Below are positions 1 through 8,164 of a stretch of DNA of 64,000 bases, in pieces. Both the position numbers and the translations under genes were made by a program. The notes below the pieces were generated by a model. It was given only the letters and a program-made list of their open reading frames with translations, was not told the origin of the DNA and made no database searches. Position 1 is the first letter of the stretch. The number at the start of each line of letters is the position of its first letter. The stretch is from JBGSIC01 sp041751875 (GTDB lineage: Bacteria; Bdellovibrionota; FAC87; UBA2466; JACKAF01), in assembly GCA_041751875.1 (NCBI GenBank), contig JBGSIC010000028.1, forward strand, positions 7,458-71,457, read 5' to 3'.

Positions 1-483
1 TGCTTTCTCGGCGAGTTCTTTCATCTCGCGAGGCGTGTACCAACGTACGAGCTGTTTCAGAGTGGTGGCGGGGAGGGTGTTTAACCACTCCGTATAACTT
101 TGCTCAAAGTGTTGGGCAAGTTCAAAGGGTGTCAGAATACTGGAAATAGGCGGAAGATTAAGGGCACCGCTATACCGGTTGAGAACCTGAAAACAAAAAC
201 TATGTAGGGTTCCGATGGTGCGCGTGTGCGCGACTTCTTTGAGTAATGGCGACTCGGGATCCTTTTCCATGAGTCGCAACACAATGCGTTCTTTTAATTG
301 GTCGGCTGCTTCGTTGGTGAACGTAACCGCCAAAATTTGTGAAGGAGATAGTCCGGTGCTGAGCAGAGCAAGATAACGTTCCACGAGCACGCGCGTCTTA
401 CCGCTTCCTGCCGCGGCGATCACCGCCATGGGGCGATCGAGGACTTCTACGGCCGCCCGTTGTTCTGAGGTGAGTTCAATCAT
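1..483 (-). CDS. UvrD/AddA-like superfamily 1 DNA helicase, N-terminal part (cut by window edge)
   Basis: The minus-strand frame opens with ATG at 483 and runs off the left edge without a stop, giving 161 visible residues. It starts MIELTSEQRAAVE (Q-motif) and carries a Walker A AAAGSGKT near residue 25, then motif Ia (AVTFTNEAADQLKERI) and a GTLHSFC motif, all typical of UvrD/PcrA/AddA SF1A helicases. It begins 6 bp after the stop of the PD-(D/E)XK protein upstream, so the two are probably cotranscribed and act together as an AddAB-like helicase-nuclease that processes double-strand breaks. The missing C-terminal part would decide between AddA (with its own nuclease domain) and a plain UvrD helicase. 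Confidence 0.85.
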   Translation of the reverse strand, partial: MIELTSEQRAAVEVLDRPMAVIAAAGSGKTRVLVERYLALLSTGLSPSQILAVTFTNEAADQLKERIVLRLMEKDPESPLLKEVAHTRTIGTLHSFCFQVLNRYSGALNLPPISSILTPFELAQHFEQSYTEWLNTLPATTLKQLVRWYTPREMKELAEKA

Positions 484-489
484 GATGGC

Positions 490-2601
490 TCATCTCTCCG
501 CGTACCCTGCTGCCTGACGGCAGTGTTCAGTCCAGTCGCAAACGTCACAAGTCGCATTGTCGGGTAAAGGTTCAAAGTTTCCTTCTCGGATGCGAAAGGC
601 GAGCTGTTCCATTTGGGTGCGCCCGGTTTCCATGAGCGCGTCCCAGGCTTCGGGACTTAAAGCGTGTCCCCGCGTTAGCGCTTTGGCAAACACCGGGGCT
701 TCTTCTTTACGCAAGAGACCGCGCTTCAATTCTCCTTTTTTCAAATCGTAAAAAAGCATCCCGAGGAGCGGTTTTTTCCATTGATCTTCTGCGGCCATTA
801 AATAGACGAGTGCTTGGAAATGACTGCCGTCATTTACATGATTCGGCGAAAAGCCCACATTTCCGGTTTTGTAGTCGAGTAGTAAAAGCTCGCCCGACGC
901 GCTCTCATCCACGCGGTCAATCTTTCCTCTAAGCCGAATGCCCTGCCAGCCAAACTCGAAGGGAAGCTCTCTTCCCGTGATTCGACTGCCGGGAAGAAGC
1001 CTGCGCAAGTCTTGTTCCAGCAAAAATACGTGCGGCACCATTGCGTCGAACTGTTCAGTCAAAAACACGTGCCAGGATTCTGTTTCTAATAGAGTAGGTG
1101 CGAGACTCGTTAGCGCCTCGACAAAAACGGTCCGCAAAGCAGAGCGAGAGGAGTCACTGTCCACGATCTCTGTTTGAACCGCGAAAAAGTTTTCTAGAGC
1201 TAGGTGAACTGCGCTGCCAAAAAGAAGCGCATATTGCTCTTCCCACGAACGTTGTTTGTTCAAACGCAAAGCATGAGAGAAAAAATATTGAGAAGGGCAG
1301 CGCGCATAAGTTTCTAGCTGTGTGGCGGAAAAGGTGCGATCGGGTAAGCGTGCGCTGTAGTTCGGGCTCGGCGGTCTTACGGAAGGCGCTTCAATGACCC
1401 AAGCCATTTTGGGTTGCGTTTCGAATGGGGCCTGGCTCAACGGAGAATAAAGCGCGCGGGGAAAACGGGCTTCATTTAAAGTCCCGCGCCAGGTCGCTTG
1501 TCGGCGTTCGCGCTCTTCTATTAAGCGAGGCAAGGCAAAACCCTCGCGCCACAATAGTTCGGTTTCTTCCCAATCCAAAGCAAGTTCCGGTGATTCGGCT
1601 TTGAGAAACTGCGCGCCGACAAATTCATGTAAGCGCTTGTCCTGTCGCGCACGAACCGGGTGAAAGGGAACAATCTGCACGCCTTTTGTTCCTGGAGTAG
1701 GAGCGTAGTACTGCACGGAAAGCGCCATGCCATCCACGGGCTGATGCGTTTGGGTCAAACTTTGTGAGAGTGAAAGACGCTCACTCAAAGGGCGATCCCG
1801 GTCCCGACGAAGCGCCCAGGTAAAAGCATGTTTGGCGGCGAGAGTTTGCGCGGTAGCCGATCGTAAAAAGGGAGAGACAGAATGAGGTACACGGTAGTGT
1901 GTGAGTAAAAATTCCAGGAAACTCAGTTCGTGCGCCTCACCGGAAAAGGGTATCAAGATGTTTTTTGCCGATTCGCCTCGAACTAGGGAACGGGCGATAC
2001 GCGCGGCTAAGCGTTCGAGTAAAACTTCGTTGGCCCCGCGAAGAAGTAAACCTGGTTTTTCTTGTGAGTCATTAAAAGCATAGTCAGCGGCCGACGACAG
2101 ACGGACTGCCGTAATGTCGGGCACGTAGCTGAGCGCACGCGATACTTCCGCAAAGAGAGGAGAGGGATGAGACGACGCTTGAATACAAACCACTTCACCC
2201 TTGAGAGGGGATTCGAGGGAACTTTCCTTAATCGCTTCAATCCAGGCCCAAGTGTCCGCCGCGAGATCTTTGGCGAGCGGAGAAGCAAGGTACCGATCAA
2301 AGAGTTCACGCAACCGCTTGTGTTTCGGTGCGGGGGGAAGGAAAGAAAAACAGTAGTCGACGTCTTGCTCGGAAAGCACCAGGGCTTCACGCAATTTTTC
2401 AATCGTGGTCAAAAAACGGCGACTAAAAACGCGTTCAGCTGGTGTGAGCCAGCTTTCAAAAGTGTTCAGACGAAAAAGAGGATCGGGAATCGGAACGAAC
2501 TGCGAAAAGCGGAAGTAGGAGGCGGAATTTTCCGGATAGAGCGCGAGATAACTCGCGTGCAACGCATCGCATTCAAAGAGGAGAGATTCCGCCTGTGCCA
2601 T
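490..2601 (-). CDS. AddB-like PD-(D/E)XK nuclease-family protein
   Basis: A 703-residue protein if started at the ATG at 2601. An upstream in-frame start at 2697 would overlap the divergent DUF503 gene and its clear ribosome site, so I prefer 2601. The C-terminal third holds a RecB/AddB-type nuclease core: KIDRVD, then LLLLDYKTG with the catalytic D-x-K near residues 576-578. It is framed by cysteines of a probable 4Fe-4S staple: one in ARCPSQYFF (about residue 435) and three in CDVCDWTEHC (685, 688, 694). The N-terminal part resembles the inactivated helicase-like region of AddB. The helicase gene follows after 6 bp. Likely role: nuclease half of a recombination-repair complex. The family is well supported; AddB orthology is inference. 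Confidence 0.8.
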   Translation of the reverse strand: MAQAESLLFECDALHASYLALYPENSASYFRFSQFVPIPDPLFRLNTFESWLTPAERVFSRRFLTTIEKLREALVLSEQDVDYCFSFLPPAPKHKRLRELFDRYLASPLAKDLAADTWAWIEAIKESSLESPLKGEVVCIQASSHPSPLFAEVSRALSYVPDITAVRLSSAADYAFNDSQEKPGLLLRGANEVLLERLAARIARSLVRGESAKNILIPFSGEAHELSFLEFLLTHYRVPHSVSPFLRSATAQTLAAKHAFTWALRRDRDRPLSERLSLSQSLTQTHQPVDGMALSVQYYAPTPGTKGVQIVPFHPVRARQDKRLHEFVGAQFLKAESPELALDWEETELLWREGFALPRLIEERERRQATWRGTLNEARFPRALYSPLSQAPFETQPKMAWVIEAPSVRPPSPNYSARLPDRTFSATQLETYARCPSQYFFSHALRLNKQRSWEEQYALLFGSAVHLALENFFAVQTEIVDSDSSRSALRTVFVEALTSLAPTLLETESWHVFLTEQFDAMVPHVFLLEQDLRRLLPGSRITGRELPFEFGWQGIRLRGKIDRVDESASGELLLLDYKTGNVGFSPNHVNDGSHFQALVYLMAAEDQWKKPLLGMLFYDLKKGELKRGLLRKEEAPVFAKALTRGHALSPEAWDALMETGRTQMEQLAFRIREGNFEPLPDNATCDVCDWTEHCRQAAGYAER

Positions 2602-2660
2602 TGGGGGCGACTTTACTTTGCTGGCGCTTTCCGTCAACCTTCGTTCGAAAAGGAGCGTGA

Positions 2661-2996
2661 ATGGATCCTCTAACCATCGGTGTAGCCGCTGTGGCATTGA
2701 ATCTGCGGCATGCGCGCAATCTCAAGGACAAGCGCCAAATTCTAAATGGGTTGAAGCAGAAACTACGCAACGCGGGTTTTAGTGTGAGTGAGTTTGATGT
2801 GAGCGAACACCCACAACGGGCGGGAGTGGGTTATTCGTATATCGCTGCTAATCCTGCACAAGTGGAAACTGCACTGAAAGAAGCCGAGTCACTTTTTATT
2901 GGGGACTGGGAAGTCGTGCGGGGGGAAACCGATCTACTCGAGTTTGATTTCGAGAAGAGCGAAGACGTTCAGAACTATTGGGATAGTCTGCTCTAA
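2661..2996 (+). CDS. DUF503 (YlxP-like) family protein
   Basis: A 111-residue protein with the hallmark DUF503 start: a beta strand (IGVAAVALNLRHA) followed by RNLKDKRQIL and a helix, then VSEFDVSEHPQRAGVGYSYIA. Length matches the family. The start at 2661 has a strong ribosome site (AGGAG at 2651-2655). In many bacteria the family member YlxP is encoded near infB/rbfA; here it stands alone, divergent from the AddB-like gene and convergent with the HAMP protein 4 bp downstream. Molecular function is not established; a link to ribosome or RNA metabolism is only suggested by the usual context in other genomes. Confidence 0.85.
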   Translation: MDPLTIGVAAVALNLRHARNLKDKRQILNGLKQKLRNAGFSVSEFDVSEHPQRAGVGYSYIAANPAQVETALKEAESLFIGDWEVVRGETDLLEFDFEKSEDVQNYWDSLL

Positions 2997-3000
2997 CTAG

Positions 3001-3495
3001 TTAGGCGCGTTTCTTTTGACTAAGCGCCGACAGGTGGGATTCTCGCACTTGATTAACGAGTTCTTCTAATTCGGGGAACTCATCGTTTTTTCGGAGACGA
3101 AAGGGCCGAGACCAGTCACCGCGCGCAAAAAGCTGCAGGTGTCGTTCTAGAGCGGCGATAGGACCGATGAGTTTGCGCGTAACAAAAAACGAAGACGTAA
3201 ACATTACCGAGATTGAAAAGATAAATAAGAGAAAGAGTGAAATTTCTAGAAGCTGCTGTTCCTGGCGCACAATTTCCACCACTTGCGCTGAGATGCCCAA
3301 TTCGTCGCCCATGAACAAGCTGTAGTTGCGTTGAATAAACCAAGCCATCACCGAGATCATAACGAGGCTGACGAAACCCGCTGCGATGGACAAGTACGCC
3401 GCGTACTTCAGCTGAACAGGGAGTTTCGGACCTCGCCCTTGTCGATTTTGGGGATGATGGGGTGCCATGGGATTTAGGACGCCTTCTACTCTCAT
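3001..3495 (-). CDS. Two-TM membrane protein with a HAMP domain and no output domain
   Basis: A 164-residue protein. A basic, proline-rich N-terminus leads into a membrane helix (about 29-53), a short periplasmic segment of about 30 residues, a second helix (about 86-108, ending FFVTRKLIGPI) and a HAMP linker (LIGPIAALERHLQLFARGDWSRPFRLRKNDEFPELEELVNQV). It ends soon after the HAMP domain, so it lacks the kinase, cyclase or methyl-accepting domain that normally follows. Its ATG overlaps the stop of the upstream ArsA-like gene (ATGA), which implies translational coupling. It may relay a periplasmic signal to a partner, perhaps the ATPases; that role is inference. Confidence 0.75.
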   Translation of the reverse strand: MRVEGVLNPMAPHHPQNRQGRGPKLPVQLKYAAYLSIAAGFVSLVMISVMAWFIQRNYSLFMGDELGISAQVVEIVRQEQQLLEISLFLLFIFSISVMFTSSFFVTRKLIGPIAALERHLQLFARGDWSRPFRLRKNDEFPELEELVNQVRESHLSALSQKKRA

Positions 3496-4514
3496 TTTAG
3501 CAGGAAACGGCCGAGCTGCGTAAGAGAGTTCACGTCGCTAAGCGGCACATCGAGCTTAGGGATAAAGAAGAAGGGAAACTCGGGCATTTCCTTCTTAAAA
3601 CGCTCGACCCAAAGCTGCTGGGCCTCGTAGAGGGAATGATAATAATGCAGCAGGTCACGGATCGCGCCCTCTTCGCTCCCGGGGGCGGGACAAGGGGGTT
3701 CGAGACGATTGAGTGCGACACCGGCCAGAGGAATCCCGGCCTCTTTGAGTTTTTGAATAAAGCCTTTGGATTCCAAAAAGCGGACTTCATTGGCGATGGT
3801 GACCAAAAGGAAAGCGGTCTCGGGGCCTTTGAGAAGTTTGATCACATCCAAATGTCGCTGACGAAACCCTGCCTGCATGCCCGAAAAATTTTCCAGTAAG
3901 GAACTAAAAGAGGCCATGAACTCGCTGCCGAAGATTTTCTGAAAGAGGGTTAGCGTAATTTTGGTTCCAGTTCGAAACAGCTTCATGTAGCCCGGCGTGT
4001 TTCCCTGAAACCAACGAAACACCGAGTTGTCCATGAAATCGGCAAGGCGCTCGGGAGCGGAAAAGAGATCCAGAGCGTTTTGGCTGGGCGGTGTATCGAC
4101 GACAACTTTGTCGAACTGTTTATCGGTGGCAAATTCAAGCAGGCGCTCCATCGCCGCGTATTCATGGGTACCGCCGAGACTATCCACCATAGTTCGGTAA
4201 ATCGGGTGATTTAAAATCGCACTCGCTTGCTCGGGAGATCCGGCGAAACGTTTGATGAGCTTATCAAAGTAGTGTTGCGTATCAAGCATCGAGGCGAAAA
4301 GCTCCCCTTTGGGCAGAGGTACTTTCTGTAAATCCGATTGAAAGGATTCGCATCCCAAGGCTTGCGCGAGTCTCTTTGCCGGATCCACTGTCAGCACTAC
4401 TGTGCGGTGACCTTGGCTGGCGAGTTCGACGGCGAGAGACGCGGCCAAGGTAGTTTTGCCAACTCCACCGGGACCGCCGATCAGAAAAACACGTTTTTCG
4501 AGGAGTTTGCTCAT
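3492..4514 (-). CDS. ArsA/GET3-family ATPase (first of a tandem pair, canonical)
   Basis: A 340-residue P-loop ATPase of the ArsA/Get3 branch of the SIMIBI class. The deviant Walker A is at 13-22 (GGPGGVGKTT), the switch I region reads VVLTVDPAKRLAQALG, and VVVDTPPSQNALDLF is the Walker B/switch II region. The family includes arsenite-pump ATPases and tail-anchored protein targeting factors. No arsB, arsR or metal-binding cysteine cluster is visible nearby, so arsenic export is unlikely. The gene overlaps the ATPase gene upstream (ATGA at 4511-4514) and the HAMP gene downstream (3492-3495), making a tightly coupled three-gene unit. Confidence 0.85.
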   Translation of the reverse strand: MSKLLEKRVFLIGGPGGVGKTTLAASLAVELASQGHRTVVLTVDPAKRLAQALGCESFQSDLQKVPLPKGELFASMLDTQHYFDKLIKRFAGSPEQASAILNHPIYRTMVDSLGGTHEYAAMERLLEFATDKQFDKVVVDTPPSQNALDLFSAPERLADFMDNSVFRWFQGNTPGYMKLFRTGTKITLTLFQKIFGSEFMASFSSLLENFSGMQAGFRQRHLDVIKLLKGPETAFLLVTIANEVRFLESKGFIQKLKEAGIPLAGVALNRLEPPCPAPGSEEGAIRDLLHYYHSLYEAQQLWVERFKKEMPEFPFFFIPKLDVPLSDVNSLTQLGRFLLK

Positions 4515-5446
4515 TGGGCACCCAACTCCGATGCGAGTTCATCCACGAGTTCTTCGGGACGTGAAGGTGTTTTGTGTGTATGTCGAAGGAGAGGCAGGCC
4601 CAACGACTCAAGCGGTTTTTGATTCAGTTCTTCTTCTTCTCGTCTTGAGAGGTACCTTTCTGCCCACTGGCGCACTTCAGGTTTAAGTTCCTCGAGGGGG
4701 CCGATATTCTCAAACTCGGGCGTGCATCGGTTGATGTGTAAAAAACCAAACGGGTAGGGACCAATCTTATCGAGTTGCTCTTTTAACTGCCCACACTCTG
4801 TGACCGGTAACTCTTCGGGGAGTGTGACGAGATCGAGGCGTGTGGTCGGGGCGCGGAACATGCCAAGTATTTTTTCCGCATCACGATGGATAAATCCCGC
4901 GGGAAATAGCTTGTGGACTCCTTGAGGAGACTTGAAAAAAGTGACAGCGTGTCCGCTACTCGGAAGGTCTACCAAAATAAGATCAAACTCCCCGCGCTGG
5001 GCAAGGTCGTAGATCTTTCCCGCGACTACGGTTTCCCCAATGCCAGGTGCGGCGCGCACAAAAGTTTTGAAAATGGGATTGTTGAACGCGATTTCGAAAA
5101 CCTTCTCGAACTTCAAAATACGTAGGGCGTATTCCTTGAACGCTTCCATGGTGTCGACGCGCAGGTGTGTGATTCCAGGAAAATGATAAAGCGGTGCTTC
5201 TTGATCCTCCAAAGGGGTCCAATGGACGACACACACCTTCTTGTTGTTTTTTTCGCACAGTCGGGCGGTTGCCCAAACTAAGGTGGATTTGCCAACGCCG
5301 CCTTTGCCCGTGAAAAATAGGACTTTGCGTTTTAGGCAGTCGTTTAAGTAAGAGGGGCTTGAGTCAGTCACCGGCGAGAGAATAATAGAAAAAAGTGAAA
5401 GCGTCAGTAGGTGCCTGCGGACTTTCCGGATCTTAACGCGTCGCAA
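4511..5446 (-). CDS. ArsA-like ATPase (second, divergent member of the pair)
   Basis: A P-loop ATPase with the deviant Walker A GKGGVGKS (residues 47-54 from the TTG at 5446) and LILVDLPSSGHAVTFF as switch II. Unlike its partner it lacks the DPA of switch I (it has VVHWTPLEDQEAP), so it may bind nucleotide without normal hydrolysis, or act as a pseudo-half in a heterodimer, much as the two halves of ArsA do. The start is uncertain: TTG at 5446 has GGAG ten bases upstream but adds a hydrophobic N-terminus unusual for this family; GTG at 5371 would start just before the P-loop domain. It is the first gene of the unit and is divergent from the Rieske operon. Confidence 0.8.
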   Translation of the reverse strand: MRRVKIRKVRRHLLTLSLFSIILSPVTDSSPSYLNDCLKRKVLFFTGKGGVGKSTLVWATARLCEKNNKKVCVVHWTPLEDQEAPLYHFPGITHLRVDTMEAFKEYALRILKFEKVFEIAFNNPIFKTFVRAAPGIGETVVAGKIYDLAQRGEFDLILVDLPSSGHAVTFFKSPQGVHKLFPAGFIHRDAEKILGMFRAPTTRLDLVTLPEELPVTECGQLKEQLDKIGPYPFGFLHINRCTPEFENIGPLEELKPEVRQWAERYLSRREEEELNQKPLESLGLPLLRHTHKTPSRPEELVDELASELGAQ

Positions 5447-5636
5447 AGTACGGGAACTCCGTCCTGGCGCGGACCATAGTCAGATGCCGTCTGAATAGTG
5501 GCGTTGATCGCGAAAGAAATGGTGCGGTGATTTCGGCGGAAAGCCTTAGTGCTAGCGCCTTTCGAGCGAAAATGAAATCGTCGCGGATTACGCCGCTATT
5601 TAAGGAAAGCGCGTACGGAGAAATCTGCGTTCATTC

Positions 5637-5665
5637 TTGACACTTACGGCTGTTCCCTCGATAAA
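5637..5665 (+). promoter_or_regulatory. Predicted sigma-70 promoter for the Rieske-cytochrome b operon
   Basis: A perfect -35 box TTGACA (5637-5642) is followed after 17 bp by GATAAA (5660-5665), which matches four of six consensus -10 bases. It lies 38 bp before the Rieske ATG, in the 256-bp gap between the divergent ATPase unit and the respiratory operon. Confidence 0.6.
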
Positions 5666-5702
5666 AAGCTGTTCAAAGAACGCCTGAGAGGATTTTAAAG
5701 AC

Positions 5703-6224
5703 ATGCCTGCACCTAAGTTTCCTGAAGTGCCTGAGGCAATGAGCCGAAGGAGCTTCGTTTCCTGGATCGCGGTTGGCTGGGTCGGCTTTGGTGCCGCCAT
5801 GGCCACAGGTTTGACCGCGGTGGGCAGACTTTTCTTTCCCAACGTCACTTTTGAGCCGCCCCAGAAGTTTAAGGCGGGTTTTCCGACTGAATTCGACATC
5901 AATAAGGTGGATGAGCGTTTCAAAAAGCGCTACGGCGTTTGGATTGTGCGCGATGAACGCGGGATTTACGCGCTCAGTACGGTCTGCACCCACTTGGGTT
6001 GCACGCCAAACTGGCTTGAAGGCGAACAAAAATTTAAGTGCCCCTGCCATGGCAGCGGGTTTTACAAGACCGGGATCAATTTTGAAGGCCCCGCACCGCG
6101 GCCTCTAGAGCGCTTCCAGATAGCTCTCGCGGAAGACGGGCAGATCCTGATTGATAAGGACAAGAAGTTCCAAGAAGAAAAGGGGCAGTGGGCGGATCCC
6201 GCTGCTTTCTTGGAACTCGCGTAG
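5703..6224 (+). CDS. Rieske iron-sulfur protein of a cytochrome bc/b6f-type complex
   Basis: A 173-residue protein with a twin-arginine-like N-terminus (SRRSFVSWIAVGW, residues 14-26) that also forms the single membrane anchor. The Rieske ligand boxes are intact: CTHLGC at 95-100 and CPCHGSGF at 113-120, so the 2Fe-2S cluster would be held by C95, H97, C113 and H116, with C100 and C115 forming the usual disulfide. It takes one electron from quinol at the Qo site and passes it to a c-type cytochrome. It is the first gene of a four-gene operon with both cytochrome b halves and the octaheme cytochrome. Ribosome site GAGAGG lies about 10 bp before the start. Confidence 0.93.
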   Translation: MPAPKFPEVPEAMSRRSFVSWIAVGWVGFGAAMATGLTAVGRLFFPNVTFEPPQKFKAGFPTEFDINKVDERFKKRYGVWIVRDERGIYALSTVCTHLGCTPNWLEGEQKFKCPCHGSGFYKTGINFEGPAPRPLERFQIALAEDGQILIDKDKKFQEEKGQWADPAAFLELA

Positions 6225-6232
6225 GAGCGGTA

Positions 6233-7018
6233 ATGGCTAAAGTCGGACTTATCGAATCAATCACCAAGTCCCAAGCCTGGAAGTCTATCTTTCGGCATGG
6301 GCCCCCCACAAACGCGCGCAATAAAGTTCTCGCCGTTTTGATGAATGTGTTTCTGCACCTTCATCCGATTCGGATGAAAAAGTCGGGCGTGCGGATGAGT
6401 TTTACCTGGTGCATGGGTGGCATCACGTTTTTCCTCTTTATTGTGGAAACGGTAACCGGCGTGCTCCTGATGTTTTACTACCGCCCGACCGCGGAATTTG
6501 CCTACGCCGACATCATCGCTCTGCGCGAGCATGTTCCCATTGGGATCATGCGCGAAGTTCACCGCTGGGGAGCCCATCTCATGGTGATCGCCGTGTGGTT
6601 GCACATGTTCCGTGTCTTTTTGACCGGCTCCTACAAGCCGCCGCGGGAATTTAACTGGGGTATCGGCGTTATTTTGCTCACCCTGACATTACTTTTAAGT
6701 TTTACGGGCTATCTGTTGCCTTGGGATCAGCTAGCTATTTGGGCGATTACGGTAGGTTCGAACATGGCGCGTGCCACGCCTTTCTTGGGTCACGAAGGTC
6801 CGGGGGCGTCTCTTATCAATATGCTCTTGGGCTTTGAGGTCGTACACTCTGGTAGCGATGCGCGTTTCGCGCTACTGGCGGGTCGAGTGGTAGGTGAAGC
6901 GACGCTTTTACGTTTCTACGTGTTACACTGCATTTTTATTCCGCTAGTCGCAGCGCTTTTAATGGCCGTTCATTTCTGGCGTGTGCGCAAAGACGGGGGG
7001 ATCTCCGGTCCGTTATAG
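6233..7018 (+). CDS. Cytochrome b, N-terminal half (cytochrome b6-like)
   Basis: A 261-residue integral membrane protein. I place the start at ATG 6233, which has GGAG at 6224-6227; an in-frame GTG/ATG at 6188 would overlap the Rieske gene. The four heme-b ligands are visible: H110 and H124 in helix B, H232 and H247 in helix D. The 14-residue gap between the helix D histidines is the spacing of cytochrome b6 of b6f complexes rather than of mitochondrial-type bc1. SFTGYLLPWDQ is the conserved segment after helix C. With the Rieske protein and the next gene it forms the quinol-oxidising core. Confidence 0.93.
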   Translation: MAKVGLIESITKSQAWKSIFRHGPPTNARNKVLAVLMNVFLHLHPIRMKKSGVRMSFTWCMGGITFFLFIVETVTGVLLMFYYRPTAEFAYADIIALREHVPIGIMREVHRWGAHLMVIAVWLHMFRVFLTGSYKPPREFNWGIGVILLTLTLLLSFTGYLLPWDQLAIWAITVGSNMARATPFLGHEGPGASLINMLLGFEVVHSGSDARFALLAGRVVGEATLLRFYVLHCIFIPLVAALLMAVHFWRVRKDGGISGPL

Positions 7019-7041
7019 CCACAACCAAGACAGAGTAGCTC

Positions 7042-8142
7042 ATGAGTGCAATGACGAACATCATCACGGGATTTATCAACTGGCTTTGTCAGCCGGCTAT
7101 TCTATTTACTATTTCTAACTTGGTTTTCTTCGGGGTGTTTTTCTACTTTCGAGAGCAGTTTGGAAGAAAATCCACCTGTGTTTTGATGCAGGTGAGTTTG
7201 CTGCTCTTTATCGCGCTCAGCATGCTCGATCCCACTTTTCGTTCTGTCGTTGCAAAACCCGACAACGTTCCTATTGTGGCGATGCTCTTTCTTTTGCTCT
7301 TCTTTACGTGGTTAGCCGTCCACAAAATGGTAATCAACGACAAGCTTATCGACGCGGGCGAAGACGTTGAGAGCAAGAAGGAAGCCAAAGAACTTGTCTA
7401 TACTTGGCCCGACCTTGTGTTTAGCGAGTTTATTTGTACGATTTGCGTGTGGGCGCTGCTTCTTGTTTGGGCGATTGTACTTAAGGCGCCTTTGGAAGAA
7501 CCCGCCAACCCAGTGGATACGCCCAATCCCTCCAAAGCCCCGTGGTATTTCTTAGGCCTTCAGGAAATGTTGGTTTACTACGATCCCTGGCTCGCGGGCG
7601 TGGTTTTCCCGACGCTTATTATCGTAGGCCTTATTCTCATTCCTTATATTGATATCAATCCGAAGGGGAATGGTTACTACACCTTTAAAGAGCGAAAGTT
7701 TGCCATTACGACCTTTTTGTTCGGTTTCTTGATTTTGTGGAATCTTTTGATTGTGTACGGCACTTTCTTGCGCGGCCCCAACTGGAACTTTTTTGGTCCT
7801 TACGAAGTGTGGGATTTGCACAAGCTTGAAGTCCTAAGAAACGTGAACCTATCGGAATATTTGTTCAGAGAGTTTGGCCTTAACGGCGGAAAATTGCCCG
7901 ACAATGTGCTTCTACGTGAGGGCGTGGGAATCATCCTCACGCTTGTGTATTTGATTGGCGGACCCATTTTTCTTGCGAAAAAGTGGATGAAAAAGTTCTA
8001 CGATGAAATGGGCCCGGCGCGTTTCTATATTTTGGCCTTTTTGGTTGTGAACATGGCGGCTTTGCCTTTGAAGATGGTGCTACGTTGGACGATCAACTTG
8101 AAGTACATCGTGGCCATTCCTGAGGCATTTTTTAATATCTAG
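7042..8142 (+). CDS. Cytochrome b, C-terminal half (subunit IV-like, extended)
   Basis: A 366-residue polytopic protein. The centre carries the subunit IV/cytochrome b C-terminal signature EPANPVDTPNPSKAPWYFLGLQEML, followed by hydrophobic helices. Photosynthetic subunit IV is about 160 residues; this one has roughly 100 extra N-terminal residues with two or three membrane helices, and a C-terminal extension with two further helices (TLVYLIGGPIFLAKK and FYILAFLVVNMAALPL). It lies 23 bp after the b6-like gene and 22 bp before the octaheme cytochrome. It should complete the Qo site with the preceding subunit. Confidence 0.88.
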   Translation: MSAMTNIITGFINWLCQPAILFTISNLVFFGVFFYFREQFGRKSTCVLMQVSLLLFIALSMLDPTFRSVVAKPDNVPIVAMLFLLLFFTWLAVHKMVINDKLIDAGEDVESKKEAKELVYTWPDLVFSEFICTICVWALLLVWAIVLKAPLEEPANPVDTPNPSKAPWYFLGLQEMLVYYDPWLAGVVFPTLIIVGLILIPYIDINPKGNGYYTFKERKFAITTFLFGFLILWNLLIVYGTFLRGPNWNFFGPYEVWDLHKLEVLRNVNLSEYLFREFGLNGGKLPDNVLLREGVGIILTLVYLIGGPIFLAKKWMKKFYDEMGPARFYILAFLVVNMAALPLKMVLRWTINLKYIVAIPEAFFNI

Positions 8143-8164
8143 AACACAAGGACGTTAGGGACAC

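Noticed and set aside
3492..5446. ArsA-like pair as an arsenic resistance operon
   Set aside because: No arsB, arsR, arsD or arsenite-binding cysteines are present, and the context is a HAMP protein.
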